64,000 nt of DNA, taken from the NCBI GenBank assembly GCA_016110215.1, contig JADWQD010000006.1, positions 124,001-188,000 on the forward strand, written 5' to 3'. Source of the stretch: Capronia americana. Taxonomy: Eukaryota > Ascomycota > Eurotiomycetes > Chaetothyriales > Herpotrichiellaceae. Position 1 is the stretch's first letter, and the number at the start of each line of letters is the position of its first letter. The notes under the pieces were generated by a model that was given only the letters and a program-made list of their open reading frames with translations, did not search any database and had not been told where the DNA came from. The position numbers were made by a program, and so were the translations under genes. Below, piece by piece: positions 22,310 to 32,931 of the stretch.

Positions 22310-25147
22310 ATGGATACTGGCTTGAAGAAGTTGTGGACCCGCAGGAAGAGCAAAGGGAACGACGGCAGGAAGGACTCGGGAGTAAGCAGTCTGAGAAACA
22401 GCCAGAGCACGGAGAAGACGCAGCACTCGAGCAATGCGAGTCCGCGGTCCGTCCATGTTCGTAACATCTCGACAGACCATGAAAAATCTCAATTTAGCCC
22501 GGCAGTCAGTGCCAGACTTCAATCCGCACTCGGTGGCGGTGTCGTCTCGAGACCGTCAACCTCCTGGTCAGGTCCAGCTACAGATGGGAGCGGTAGCCTG
22601 CTGAACGCTGTTAATCGAGCAGCAGATGCCGTCGCCAAAGCGGAACAAGACTACCAATACTCTGCTGAGCGGTACACTCGAGACCATGTCCGGCCCAAAA
22701 CCCCCCGCTATATCGACATATTCTCCCTCTCCAGCTCGAATAGCCCCAATCCCAGGCCTGGTTACAATGAGGATGTGGCTGAAAGGAATTTGGACTTGGC
22801 CCGCGTCGCTCTGGAAGGCACTCACTATCATTATGTGCCTTCTTCGAAGTATCAAGAGGAGGTCGCTACAAGAAATGCACACCCCAGTCTACCTGGGAGC
22901 CCCGCCACCTCTACCTCTGTGCGTCAAGCAGCAAGCGCTTCTAGCAACCATCCGCGATCGCCCCAAAGGGTCGAGGGCCAATCTTTCTCCAGGCAGAGTC
23001 ACTGCCCTTACGATTCGACCGGGCTCCACTCTCGACAAGGCAGTGATGGCTCCAGGCGATCTCAACAACGAGCCCGTGACTTGCAGGCCCTGAATGAAAG
23101 CGTCTCAGGGTTTCCACACCCACAAACACCAGTGGCACCCCTGGGCGACACCCACGATCACAGATCGGCTTCTACTTCACCTGGAGTTTCAGCCAGATAT
23201 CCTGGACAACAGCCACGAGAATCACAGTTCCACGAAGAGCCAGCTGATTCCTTGAGCGGCTATCAGCTATCAGCGTCGGAAGTGACGCAGCTGAGATTCG
23301 CAGAGCAGGCTTCTTATTCTCAAAGCCACGATTACTCTGTGCGACCCCCATCAAACCTCAGCAATCGGGCCATCAATTTACCTCACCGGAAAATCCTGGA
23401 TTTGACCGGCGATGCCCCTGAAGCCGTTACTGAGGGTTCTCCTCCATCAAACTATAGCTCATCTCCAGTGCTAGAACATGCCAGGGTTGACACCATGCGG
23501 AGAGTGCAGGGACCTGTCATGCCCCCTTCATCCACAGAGATGATGCCGGCCCAATCAGATTCAATCCAGCCAGCCACCTTGCCACCAGCAAATGCAGAAT
23601 CACCCGCTTCTGCAGAGGTTGCACAACCACGTTCTCCATCATCAGCACCTGTTTCAGAGCAGCCGAGGCCACGGAAGTCGACAGCGTATACTCATTTCAC
23701 CAGTAGCTTCACTCCCATCATCACTATTGCCTCCGCGTCGCCTCGTACAAGCATAGTAATGGAGAGGCCAGCAGTATCCGATACTGTGCAAGACGCCAAG
23801 ATCAATCCCGAGACTGGTGGGCCTCAGAAGCAGGATGAAATCAGCCTCGCTTCTGATTATTTGCCATCAAGTCATGATGGGCTTTTGGAGGCACAGAGTC
23901 GCGTCCCTGTGACGGCGATACCGTCTTCGAAGAAGACCGTTTCCACCGCAAGCGTCGCTTTCTTGGACAGCGACGAGGTTATATCTCAAGAAGGGGAAGC
24001 ACTGATCGACCAAAAGGAGGATCCTACACGTGGTCCCGAACCGGCGCCAGTGGTCGGACCATACATACACCTATCGTCGGAGAGCCCAGAGCTAGCTTCT
24101 ACCCCAAGTGGTACATCTGGCGTGAGCATGAGGGACTTTGCCACCGCCGCCACCAAACCAGCACTGACCAGTGTCCCTGAGGATGCAGAAGTGGACGAAA
24201 ATGGCGACGCCGTGTCTACGGCGATTGGAGTAAAGGCGCTCCCTAGAAGGTACTCTCCTCGAGATGACGATGCAAACGGTCACATACATAGGCCTCCGTT
24301 GTCTCAGCCAACATTCGACGAATCGGAGTTTGCCCAGAAGCAAGCTGAAGCTCGTGAAGCCTTGATCCGCCTTCAACTCAGCTTGAATGAGAATTTTCTG
24401 ACCAAGCCTTCTCCGACGTCGCGGTCGACTAGGTCAAGCCCTCCGAAGCACATATATTCATTTAGCGACGGAAGGCCTGCTGCACCATCCTCCATCTTCC
24501 CGCAGGTTAGAGAGTCGTCGCCTACACTGCTAGACACGCAAGCCGCGCCCGACCATTCAGTCGACGCAGAACGTGTTGAGACATCTTACCACCATATGAC
24601 AACTGTGCCACAGGATCTTCAGGATGCAGAACCACGGGATGAGACCGTGATGCATTCTATGAGTAAGGCAGGGACGAAGAGTGAAAGGGCCGGACATGGA
24701 GCGGAGACGGACCTCAATGGGCCGGGGCCATCTATTGTCAACGATGCGCCGAAGCAGCCTCTGCCGTTACCGCCTCCGCTGCACCTCACCGATCATCCAT
24801 TCCAGCCTCGCTTCCACCTGCCGCAGCCTGTCGTTCCACCAAGTCCAGGGGAAATATCTCTGTCTAATTTTCCCATACCTGTTTCTTCACCCAGACAGTC
24901 GGTGCAAAGGCCAGCCATGGCCAGCCCAACTGACAAAGAGCGAGCTATTCCGCGGCCTGCTTCACAGAATGCTCTCCAATATCCGTTTCCCAGCACCCCC
25001 GGGATGAAAGAAAGGATATTGCGTCGACAATCCAGTATCAGGAGCCAGGCGAGCAGTACCTCGCAGTTCAGCATACCTTATCACATGATTCCAGATCGAT
25101 CGAGTAGCGTTCGCGACCGATCTGTGATGGAGGACGACGACGAATGA
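22310..25147 (+). CDS. Large disordered Ser/Pro-rich protein, hypothetical
   Basis: Single exon, 945 aa. The N-terminus is basic (MDTGLKKLWTRRKSKGNDGRKDSG). Residues about 100-200 contain the most conserved-looking part, a helical stretch with NRAADAVAKAEQDYQYSAERYTRDHVRPKTPRYIDIFSL and a related later segment (YNEDVAERNLDLARVALEG). Almost all the rest is disordered, rich in Ser, Pro, Gln and Glu. One helical segment lies near 680 (FAQKQAEAREALIRLQLSLNENFL). The C-terminus contains Pro runs and a Ser/Arg-rich tail. I do not recognise a family. Many SP/TP and RxxS sites suggest a phosphorylated scaffold, which is inference. Confidence 0.75.
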   Translation: MDTGLKKLWTRRKSKGNDGRKDSGVSSLRNSQSTEKTQHSSNASPRSVHVRNISTDHEKSQFSPAVSARLQSALGGGVVSRPSTSWSGPATDGSGSLLNAVNRAADAVAKAEQDYQYSAERYTRDHVRPKTPRYIDIFSLSSSNSPNPRPGYNEDVAERNLDLARVALEGTHYHYVPSSKYQEEVATRNAHPSLPGSPATSTSVRQAASASSNHPRSPQRVEGQSFSRQSHCPYDSTGLHSRQGSDGSRRSQQRARDLQALNESVSGFPHPQTPVAPLGDTHDHRSASTSPGVSARYPGQQPRESQFHEEPADSLSGYQLSASEVTQLRFAEQASYSQSHDYSVRPPSNLSNRAINLPHRKILDLTGDAPEAVTEGSPPSNYSSSPVLEHARVDTMRRVQGPVMPPSSTEMMPAQSDSIQPATLPPANAESPASAEVAQPRSPSSAPVSEQPRPRKSTAYTHFTSSFTPIITIASASPRTSIVMERPAVSDTVQDAKINPETGGPQKQDEISLASDYLPSSHDGLLEAQSRVPVTAIPSSKKTVSTASVAFLDSDEVISQEGEALIDQKEDPTRGPEPAPVVGPYIHLSSESPELASTPSGTSGVSMRDFATAATKPALTSVPEDAEVDENGDAVSTAIGVKALPRRYSPRDDDANGHIHRPPLSQPTFDESEFAQKQAEAREALIRLQLSLNENFLTKPSPTSRSTRSSPPKHIYSFSDGRPAAPSSIFPQVRESSPTLLDTQAAPDHSVDAERVETSYHHMTTVPQDLQDAEPRDETVMHSMSKAGTKSERAGHGAETDLNGPGPSIVNDAPKQPLPLPPPLHLTDHPFQPRFHLPQPVVPPSPGEISLSNFPIPVSSPRQSVQRPAMASPTDKERAIPRPASQNALQYPFPSTPGMKERILRRQSSIRSQASSTSQFSIPYHMIPDRSSSVRDRSVMEDDDE

Positions 25148-25755
25148 GCAAGCGTCTTTGCGCCGAACTGTCTCAACCTCTACCAAAGGTAAACTTTGTC
25201 TTGTTTTTTTCAGTTCGATTCTGCCACACGCAAGCGTCATGACCAGGTGGATCTAAAAGTCGAGTTTTGTCAATGTGTGGACGACCCGAGATGACTTATC
25301 GTTATTGTAATCTACCTGGAGGTGCAAGCACTGTACATAATGATTTGCAGCCAGTATGACGCCTTCCCTACGAGCACTGACGCCGATGTTGGATTATCCC
25401 GGGATGGCTATGTTCTTGTCCATGCTTGATCTATGTTGAGATACCACATATACCACTGACGCTTGTATCCTGCGTGCTGCGTAGCAGCTTTTGATCAGTC
25501 GCTTGGATGGCTGGCTTGCTGGCTGGCGCCTGCTCATCTGTACATGTCTAGATCCTCCATCTACCACATCAAGCATTGTTCCCTGTTTCAAGATCTCTTC
25601 GGCCTTCCGGTCGTTGAACACGCGCGTGTCCACATTCTCGAGCTGATCATCGAATGACGCGAAGACGCAGCATGCCTGCGTACGAACAAAATCCATAACA
25701 TCTCTGTACCACGAAGGGCGTTTTAATGTAGGTATGCAAGTATCTTTATGTACTT
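25148..25755. other. Convergent intergenic region
   Basis: About 600 bp between converging genes, with short simple repeats (GGCTGGCTTGCTGGCTGGC near 25507). Terminators for both genes are expected here. No gene seen. Confidence 0.6.
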
Positions 25756-28059
25756 TCATAGACCCCAAACCTTCATCCACCCCTCCTGCGACTTCACCCA
25801 CCCTCTCTGCGGCGTCTTCCCGCCTTCTACGCCCCGTGCCATCTCCGTGATTTCCTCCTCGCCGGGCAAGCGCAGCCACTGGTCCACACAGTCGGGGATC
25901 TCTTCCTTGACGTGGCTTACCACGACGAGGGCCTGTTGATCGGTGAGGCCTCGGAATGTCGTTGCGGTCTCGTCCTCATGGTCGTCCGGAGTTTCGGTCC
26001 CGAGGATGGGACTCGTGTCTTTAGGACTTTGAGGCACCGTGCTTGCACTCTGGTCGTCGAGGTGTTTAAGGAACGAAGGCGGCGCAAATTCTGGGGAAGA
26101 GGCCCCGAATTCAAGCCACGCCATGGCTTTGTCGCGCGTAAGTGCCGATAGGCCCGAGAAGGCCTCGTCGAGGATGATTATGTCGGGCTGCTTGATCAAG
26201 GCTCGGAGGAACAGGAGGAGACGTTGTGTGGAGAAGGGCAGCGTGCCGAATCGGTGCGCCTTGGACGTCGCCCAATCATAGCTGCTGCGGTCGTGACTGC
26301 GGTTGGGATCGTTGGTCGGGCGAGACGTGGAAGCAGAAGGTCCCTCCTGTCGCAACTCGGGTTCCCACCATTTCAGGACGAGGTCGACGAGCGCGGCGCG
26401 CGAGGGCGTCAGATTGGGCCGCCCAGCGTAAGTCTCGGCCCAGGCTGACTCTAGGACTCTCCTGATGGATAGGTGCTTCGGGAAGAAGGCGTGGATCTCG
26501 GGGCTGGAGTGCCCTATGCGGCTCTGGATCTCCCAGAGGCTGAGGCCGGGTATGTTGTTCGTCGGGTCGGGGAGACGGGTGCGTCCGAAGAAGCGGATCG
26601 GGAGCGAGTAGGACTGCGGGTGGTCCGAGGTGAGGAGGGAGAGGAGCGTGGTTTTCCCGCTGCCGTTGGGCCCCAGAAGGGCGAGGCGCGTGCCTTTGCT
26701 CAGCGTGAGGGAAAGGCCTGCCGGGTTGCCGAGCACGATTTTGGATCCGTATTTCACGATCACGCCCGAGAGTTCGATGAGGGGGTCGCCTGCTATGGGT
26801 TTGGCGGCGGTGGTAATTGGGGAGGGCGTGGTCTGCTGTAGTACCGAGGACGAGGGAACGGATGTTGTCGATTCTTGCGAACGGCGCGCAATTGGAGGAG
26901 ACATAATGAGCTGTCCGAGTATGTCGTCCAGTGGTGATGTGAACGGCGGTCCTGATCCTGCTTCAGAGCCAACCTCCTCTGCAGGACAATCCTCGGCTGA
27001 CATCCCTGGAGATGCCGTTGAGATACCGGTCTCACTTAGCACATCTCCGGTAAGGCCAGCGGGTGGGGGCCCATATTGCTTCAGAATCCCCTCGACGGCC
27101 TTCTGGTCTTGAGGGCGCACATGCGACTTGGACGCCACCTCCGCCCACCTCCGCACATTTAGCAGGACTCTATCCTTTTGGCCCATCAACGCCACGGTAT
27201 GGTTATGCCCGAGCACGACCAAATGCGTGATCCAATCTGGGATGGGATCCTGAGGCCGCAGTCCGAGCATGAGAAGCGGACTCGATCGATAGGCCAATTT
27301 CTTCAGCATAGGCGACAATGTGACCAGTGTAGGCGGGTCGAGGCCCATGAACGGCTCGTCAAGGAGCAAGAGCAAGGGGCGTCCAAGTAGCGCTTTTGCA
27401 ATCCTCGCCCGCCGGGTCTGTCCGTTGGAGAGATTGCTGACCGGCATGGCCGTCAGTTTCTGTAGGCGCAGGTCTGCGATGACTTTCTCCAACAGGGTCT
27501 GGTCGACGTGGTGTTTCTCGCCTGGGTTGAGTTCCGTATCGCCCTTGAGGTATTGCAGGACGGTCCAGTCCGTCTCTTCCCTGCGGCTCTCATATCTTGC
27601 GCTCAAGTATGCGCCCGTGACGCCTCCCGCGCCCGCGATCCCGCCCTGCTTGGTGTTGAAGCCGACATACTGGATGGCGCGCGAGGGGATACGCAGCCTG
27701 TGGTCCGTCGTGTCGTCTATGTTCTCGGTGGCTAGGTAGGGGTAGGATCGCGCATTGGGCGGGAAACAGAGGTGCGATCCTCTCAGGATCTCGAGGAACG
27801 TGGTGCCATCGCCGGATCCGCTGATGACTGCCCAGTGAGGGCTCCTCCTTTCGGTGTCTTGGCCGGGACCTTCGCGCCGAGTTGTAGCAGGGAGCTCGAA
27901 TCTTAGGTCTGGGAATAGAGGAGGATTGGTAGAGGAGTTCTCCCCAGCCGCTGACGGGTGCTCCCTGTAGAATGTCCCATTGTGGATTTGAATGAGGTTG
28001 AGCCGATTACGTCTCAGCGTGTGCCGGAAGAGGCAGATAGCTGTTGTTCGCATGTCCAC
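25756..28059 (-). CDS. Soluble tandem ABC ATPase (YDR061W/ModF-like)
   Basis: 767 aa, single exon, with two nucleotide-binding domains and no membrane spans. NBD1 has a Walker-A region ISGSGDGTTF (79-88) that lacks the lysine, a good signature LSNGQ (210-214) and Walker B LLLLLDEP (229-236). NBD2 has a canonical Walker A GPNGSGKTT (463-471), a degenerate signature PFSTQR (608-613) and Walker B IIILDEAF (627-634). A disordered linker (about 330-425) separates them. The domain order and lack of transmembrane helices fit the fungal family typified by yeast YDR061W, whose function is poorly known. The Arg-rich N-terminus (MDMRTTAICLFRHTLRRNRLN) could be a mitochondrial presequence. The family assignment is from memory of the architecture. 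Confidence 0.85.
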   Translation of the reverse strand: MDMRTTAICLFRHTLRRNRLNLIQIHNGTFYREHPSAAGENSSTNPPLFPDLRFELPATTRREGPGQDTERRSPHWAVISGSGDGTTFLEILRGSHLCFPPNARSYPYLATENIDDTTDHRLRIPSRAIQYVGFNTKQGGIAGAGGVTGAYLSARYESRREETDWTVLQYLKGDTELNPGEKHHVDQTLLEKVIADLRLQKLTAMPVSNLSNGQTRRARIAKALLGRPLLLLLDEPFMGLDPPTLVTLSPMLKKLAYRSSPLLMLGLRPQDPIPDWITHLVVLGHNHTVALMGQKDRVLLNVRRWAEVASKSHVRPQDQKAVEGILKQYGPPPAGLTGDVLSETGISTASPGMSAEDCPAEEVGSEAGSGPPFTSPLDDILGQLIMSPPIARRSQESTTSVPSSSVLQQTTPSPITTAAKPIAGDPLIELSGVIVKYGSKIVLGNPAGLSLTLSKGTRLALLGPNGSGKTTLLSLLTSDHPQSYSLPIRFFGRTRLPDPTNNIPGLSLWEIQSRIGHSSPEIHAFFPKHLSIRRVLESAWAETYAGRPNLTPSRAALVDLVLKWWEPELRQEGPSASTSRPTNDPNRSHDRSSYDWATSKAHRFGTLPFSTQRLLLFLRALIKQPDIIILDEAFSGLSALTRDKAMAWLEFGASSPEFAPPSFLKHLDDQSASTVPQSPKDTSPILGTETPDDHEDETATTFRGLTDQQALVVVSHVKEEIPDCVDQWLRLPGEEEITEMARGVEGGKTPQRGWVKSQEGWMKVWGL

Positions 28060-28555
28060 CGCATGTCTCTCTGAAGGACGTTGACCTCAAGGCCTCGCAC
28101 GCCCGCTCCGTCGAGAGTTGGAGAAAGCATATATGTACCTACGTTTGTTTCGCCGGTCATCTCCAACTTTGAGTCGGCCACCGACTGGGCTTCGCGGAGG
28201 CTAACGCAAGTCCGGAGTCCTCAGCTATGGAGCAAGATGCGAGTCGTGAGCACGGCGAAGCGGCCAAGTTCATTTCGTGGTCATCATGTTCAGGGCTAGC
28301 TCTACCTGCCAGCTCCTGGGGGTATTGTTACAATGCATGCCGGAGCCAGTATTGGCGCCCTCGCTATGCTGAAAACGCACGGAGCACGAGTCCTCCAGTC
28401 CTTTCGTGCCAACCTCATCTATGCTCATTCGTGCTTGACGCCAGCCCCATCGTCTCCTCTTCATTCGTCATTCATGGGGAAAGCTGCCCGAGCACACACC
28501 CCTGGTTGGCTCTTTCAGCCCAATTTGCTCCCCTGCCGTTCACTCTTCATCAAGC
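28060..28555. other. Intergenic region between the ABC and Ppg1 genes
   Basis: About 500 bp holding the ABC-gene promoter and the phosphatase terminator (both genes on the minus strand). Nothing else seen. Confidence 0.6.
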
Positions 28556-29819
28556 TCATAGGAAGTATTCGTTTCGACCACCTCTCGACGCTGGAACGTG
28601 TCGTAGCTCATCTTTTACCGCGCTGAAAAGCTTGAATTGCGGTTTCATGTCTTCGCCAATGTCGCATACCGACGCCAGGTTTCCGCATCTGTAGCAGTAA
28701 TTTGGTGCACTCCAAACCGTGACCACGTCCTGACTCTTAAAGTGATATTTGTAGCCTTCGTTGACCAATTGATGTGCTCTTGCAATGAGATTCAAGCCAT
28801 TGACGTGACAGAATTCTTGACTGACTCGATCTCCGAATAGCCAGCCGGCTCCTCGAGGCGATACTGCCCAGGTCTCAACGTCTTCTGGGTCTGACCATAC
28901 GAGATCGCAAAATGCGCCTTCATGCGGGATTTCCTGTGCTCGTGCCACGACGCGGACTTGATCGAGCGTTCTGATTTCGGGAGAGAGTCCACCGTGTACA
29001 CACAGGACTTTGCCGTCTACTATGGCTCCGAGTGTCATAAAGTCGAAGACTTGACAGCAGGCTTTCCATACCGAGGTGTTGCCGTATTTCTGGACACATT
29101 CTTCGTAGAAGCCGTAGACTTGCGTGATCTGGCGAGATTCGTGGTTTCCTCTGACGAGGGTGATTTTGTCGGGGTATTTTGCTTTGAGGCATAAGAGGAG
29201 TGTGAGGGTCTCGAGGGAGAAGTAGCCACGGTCAACGTAGTCGCCGAGGAAAATGAAGTTTGCGTTTTGCTTGCGCGAGATGATGTTTCCGGACTCGGAT
29301 CTCTCGTCTTCAATTTCGGATTGCTGTGATGAGGGGATATCTTCGGCGTCGCTGATGCTGCTTTTTTCGCTGGGCAGGTCGGGATGTTCTGATCCGCCTA
29401 GTCTCATTTTCTTCTTGAGTTTCGGGTTTGTGATTGTAGAGGGAGGCTCAATGTCCGCGGCAGTGATGATGTTTGCGGGTGTGACAGGTGTTTCTGGCGC
29501 TGATTCGTTCGGCATGCCTCCTGCAACTCGGAAGAGCTCCAGTAAATCGTAGAATTGTCCGTGAATGTCACCGCAGATCGTGACAGGTGTAGAGACCGGC
29601 TGTATGTTCGATTCTGAAAACACGGTCACTTGTAGTTCACTCGACAGCGGCGCAGGATGACAAACCTTCCATCATGTACTCTTTGACGATTTCACAGAGC
29701 TGTTTCATGTGGTATTCCGAGAGGTATTTGCAGTTCTTCGCCGCCTCGAGCCACTCATCTGGCCCTGCTGACCGCTTGAGGCGGGCTGGGCCTGGGACTG
29801 GGACCTTGACAGCGCCCAT
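28556..29819 (-). CDS. ppg1: PP2A-like Ser/Thr protein phosphatase Ppg1
   Basis: Two exons, 29819-29666 and 29613-28556, with a 52-bp intron (GTTTGT..CAG); 403 aa. The join gives the expected family sequence YMMEGEE(S)NIQPVSTPVTICGD. All metallophosphatase motifs are intact: GDIHGQF, GDYVDRG and GNHES, plus later His ligands (VHGGLSPEI, IARAHQLV). The C-terminus is the YFL tail that is methylated in PP2A-type subunits. Between GDIHGQF and NFIFLGDYVDRG there is an extra acidic, Pro/Ser-rich insert of about 75 residues, a mark of the fungal Ppg1 branch. In yeast, Ppg1 acts with the Far complex. The exact complex here is inference. The start is MGAVKVPVPGPARLKRS; an upstream in-frame ATG is less credible. 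Confidence 0.92.
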
Positions 29820-30463
29820 GGTGCGGGAGAGAAGGAGGAAAGGTAGGTGGAGCGGGTGTAGGTGGATTGAGAACCCAGTTGGCTCTGGGGAGCACGAGGG
29901 AGGAAGCCTGGCGCCGCAGGGCACCGCAGACAACGCACAAGATCAACGTACGTAAATACGTTGGGTTTGTTGGACCCAAAAAGGACCCGGCGGTCGATCT
30001 CGTTGACCTGGCGCGACCTTCGACGGGGCTGGCGTGGGAGGGAAAGAGGAGGAGAAGTGGGTGGGGAGGGCGAGTCGTCAAACACCGGAAATGCCTCTGA
30101 GGAGGCCGTTGTCTCTAAACCTTGTTGGCGACAGCGATAGGACGCCTGCTGGGGAGTACACTTACTGGAGGGTGTGGAGGCTGTCGCCGCCGCTGCCATC
30201 GCGGCTAGTTGAGATGTTGCGCTAGGGGAAAAGTAAATCCGTTCCGAAGGGTGGTGGAGGGCGATATTAATGGGGGTCGTCGTCACACTCAACATCGACA
30301 TTCACCACCCGTCTTCACTGACCGTCACTTGACTCTATTGTGACACATCCTTGGCCATCGATGCCTAGTACACAGGGTGCCAACCTTCACTCCAGCGCGG
30401 TTCCATCATTCATTTGACTCTTGTCTCATTGTTCTCTTTGATCTCACTGCTACATCTACGACA
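29820..30463. promoter_or_regulatory. Shared divergent promoter, ppg1 / upf3
   Basis: 644 bp between the start codons of two outward-facing housekeeping genes. No other feature seen. ORFs on both strands here have Pro/Arg-rich composition without support. Confidence 0.55.
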
Positions 30464-32657
30464 ATGTCAAGCAAGGGTCGTTCAGCAGGTGTCTTGCCTA
30501 TCAACGTGGCAGCGAGGAAGAATGCAAATTCCAACTCTGCCGCAAAATCATCACAGAGGAGCCCAGCACCGAGACTGAGACTAATCATACGTCGTCTGCC
30601 ACCTGGACTCACAGAAGCAGAATTTTGGGCAGTGCTGGGCGATGAATGGCGCGTGGGCAGCGGCAAGGTTGAATGGGCAGCCTACCAAGATGGCAAGGTC
30701 TCTAGAGAGTCAGCACACCCTGGCCTAAATTATTCAACTGGAGCTGACCTGATCCAGTCCCGCAAAACCATCCCGACCAGCTAGAGCATACCTCAAAGTC
30801 AAGGAACAGTCGCTACTGGACACGCTTTCTGCACTGATCAAAGAGTCGACGTTCCAGGACGCCAGAAACACAACCAAAGATCCGTGCCTTCTGGGCCCCC
30901 CATCGCTTGAATTTGCACCATACAACAAGACGCCAAGTGGTCGAATTCGGCATGATGGACGGCAAGGTACTATTGACCAAGACCAGGAATTTATTGACTT
31001 CCTGCAAAGCTTGACAGAACCCATCACAAAGCCTTCGGCAAACGGAACAGAATCTGGCGAATCCAAAACGGAACCGGTCACCATTACTCCCCTCGTCCAG
31101 TATATCAAGGAGAAGAAAGCCAATAAAGCCAAAGAAGCCGCACAAGCTAAGGCCGCTAAGAGCGCCACCAAGGATGCAAAGCCCACTAAGAATGAGCGTG
31201 CTCCAACTGTGATCATCAAAGGCAAGGCGACTCCTACTGTGGCAGAGAAGGACAAGGACAGGGAAAAGGAGAAAGAGAGAGTAGCCAAGGCTACCCAAGA
31301 TGCCATCAAGGCCATGCAGAAGTCTGTGGCCGCTGCCCAAGGAAAGCAAAGCCCTGCGCCGGCCAAAGGCAGAACAGAGCAGCCAGTGGCAAAAGAGACA
31401 GCACCGACAGCACAACCTCAGCCCACAGAGGCAACCAAGCAGGACCGCAACAGGGCGCCTCGAGATAACGCCCGAGCGGCTGCCCGCATGCTACAGCGAG
31501 ATCTAGGCCTGCTCGCAAAAGGAAGCGCTTCTCCTAGGACTCCGAAGGCATCCGCGTCTGCTTCCACATCAACCTCTGGAACACATCTCACCCCAACACC
31601 TGCAAAACCAACGGCAGCAGCTGACACTGCCGAGCCGGCAGCAAGCCAGCAGAAGCCGTCAGCGCCAGCAACCCCCACCACGCCTGCAGCACCACCCACC
31701 GGTCCACGAGCCTCAAGAGGCTCGCGAACACCAAATGTGGCCGCATCCACATCATCAGCAAAGCAACCTCCCACGACCCCCTCTCAACCAACCACAACCC
31801 AGCCACAACCCCATCCTAACCGCGTAAAACCACAACCCCCTCCTCCCCAACCCTCTGGTAGCGCAAAATCCGCCTTCCTCAAACACGCCAACCCCTCGCA
31901 GGGCATAACTGAAGATTTATTGAGAGAAGCATTCAAATCCTTCGGCACCATTACACGCTGCGAAATTGACAAGAAGAAGGGGCTAGGATATGTTGACTTC
32001 GCGGAGCATGAGGGGCTGAGGAAAGCGATGGCAGCCAGTCCGGTCAAGGTCGCGAACGGACAGGTCGTGGTACTGGAGAATAAGAGCCCACACGGGAAGA
32101 GAGGCGGCCAAGCTTCCGCTGCTCAGAAGAACTCTCCTAGTCCGGCACCAGCTGCCAGTCCCGCTGGCGTGAAAGCGAGCGCGGTTCCTGCTTCTCCGGC
32201 TGTGAGCTCTCCGAAACCAGCGATTGCTACTCCGTCGCCCGCAGTGCCGCTCGCGCAGCAAACTGCAAATACACAGACCCAAACTCCTGGGACGCCGACG
32301 GCCCCTTCTGCGCCGGTATCGACATCAGGTTCCACTCCTGCAGCGTCAACTCCACCTACGGCGCCGCGAGGATCGAATAGAGGTGGTCGTGGCGGCAGTG
32401 GAAGGGGCAACGCTCGTGGCGGGGCAGCAGGTCAAGGTCAAGGTCAAGGTCAAAACCAAGGTCAAAGCCAGAGCGGTAGACAAGGATATCGTGGCGGAAG
32501 GGGGAATTTCAGGGGCGGCGGACGAGGCGGAGGTGCGGCGGCGACAATTGCATCTTCGTCCGCTGGAGGTGAAAGCGCTACCGGAAATGAAAATGCAAAC
32601 ACGACAGGAGGGACCTCGGCGCCTGCACCTGCAAAGGAAGAGGCCAAGAAAGCTTGA
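30464..32657 (+). CDS. upf3: Nonsense-mediated mRNA decay factor Upf3 with extra RRM and RGG tail
   Basis: Two exons, 30464-30708 and 30758-32657, with a 49-bp intron (GTCAGC..CAG); 714 aa. The join yields the family sequence KVSRDPAKPSRPARAYLKV. The Smg4/UPF3 domain spans about residues 36-190 (LRLIIRRLPPGLTEAEFW at its start, then SLEFAPYNKTP and QEFIDFLQSL). Upf3 bridges Upf2 and Upf1 in decay of transcripts with premature stops. A Lys/Ala-rich helix and a long Ala/Pro/Thr-rich region follow. A second RNA-recognition-like fold lies at about 450-526 (AFLKHANPSQGITEDLLREAF, GLGYVDFAEHEG). The protein ends in a Gly-rich RGG/GQGQ tract at about 615-680. The C-terminal RRM and RGG parts are not in the yeast protein. 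Confidence 0.92.
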
Positions 32658-32931
32658 GGGAGCATTGATGCCAATGGGATTTGCTGACTTGACGGTCGCC
32701 ATACGGGTCATATAGCTTTGAGGGAGGTCAATATTTCAAGCCATCGATAGGCGTGTACTACCGACTCACAGACCGGTTGGTGTTAACCATCCAGAGGAAT
32801 GAGCAGCCATCGGAATATTTCACCCCCGAATTTGAATTGCGACTTCGCTTGCTCATTTTCTATGTACCGTTCCCGTGCGAGTATTGTACAATCATCGTTC
32901 CTGGTTTCACCGTGAAGCTAAAGACCTTTTT
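32658..32931. other. Convergent intergenic region upf3 / mre11
   Basis: 274 bp between converging stop codons. Should contain both poly(A) regions. Confidence 0.6.
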
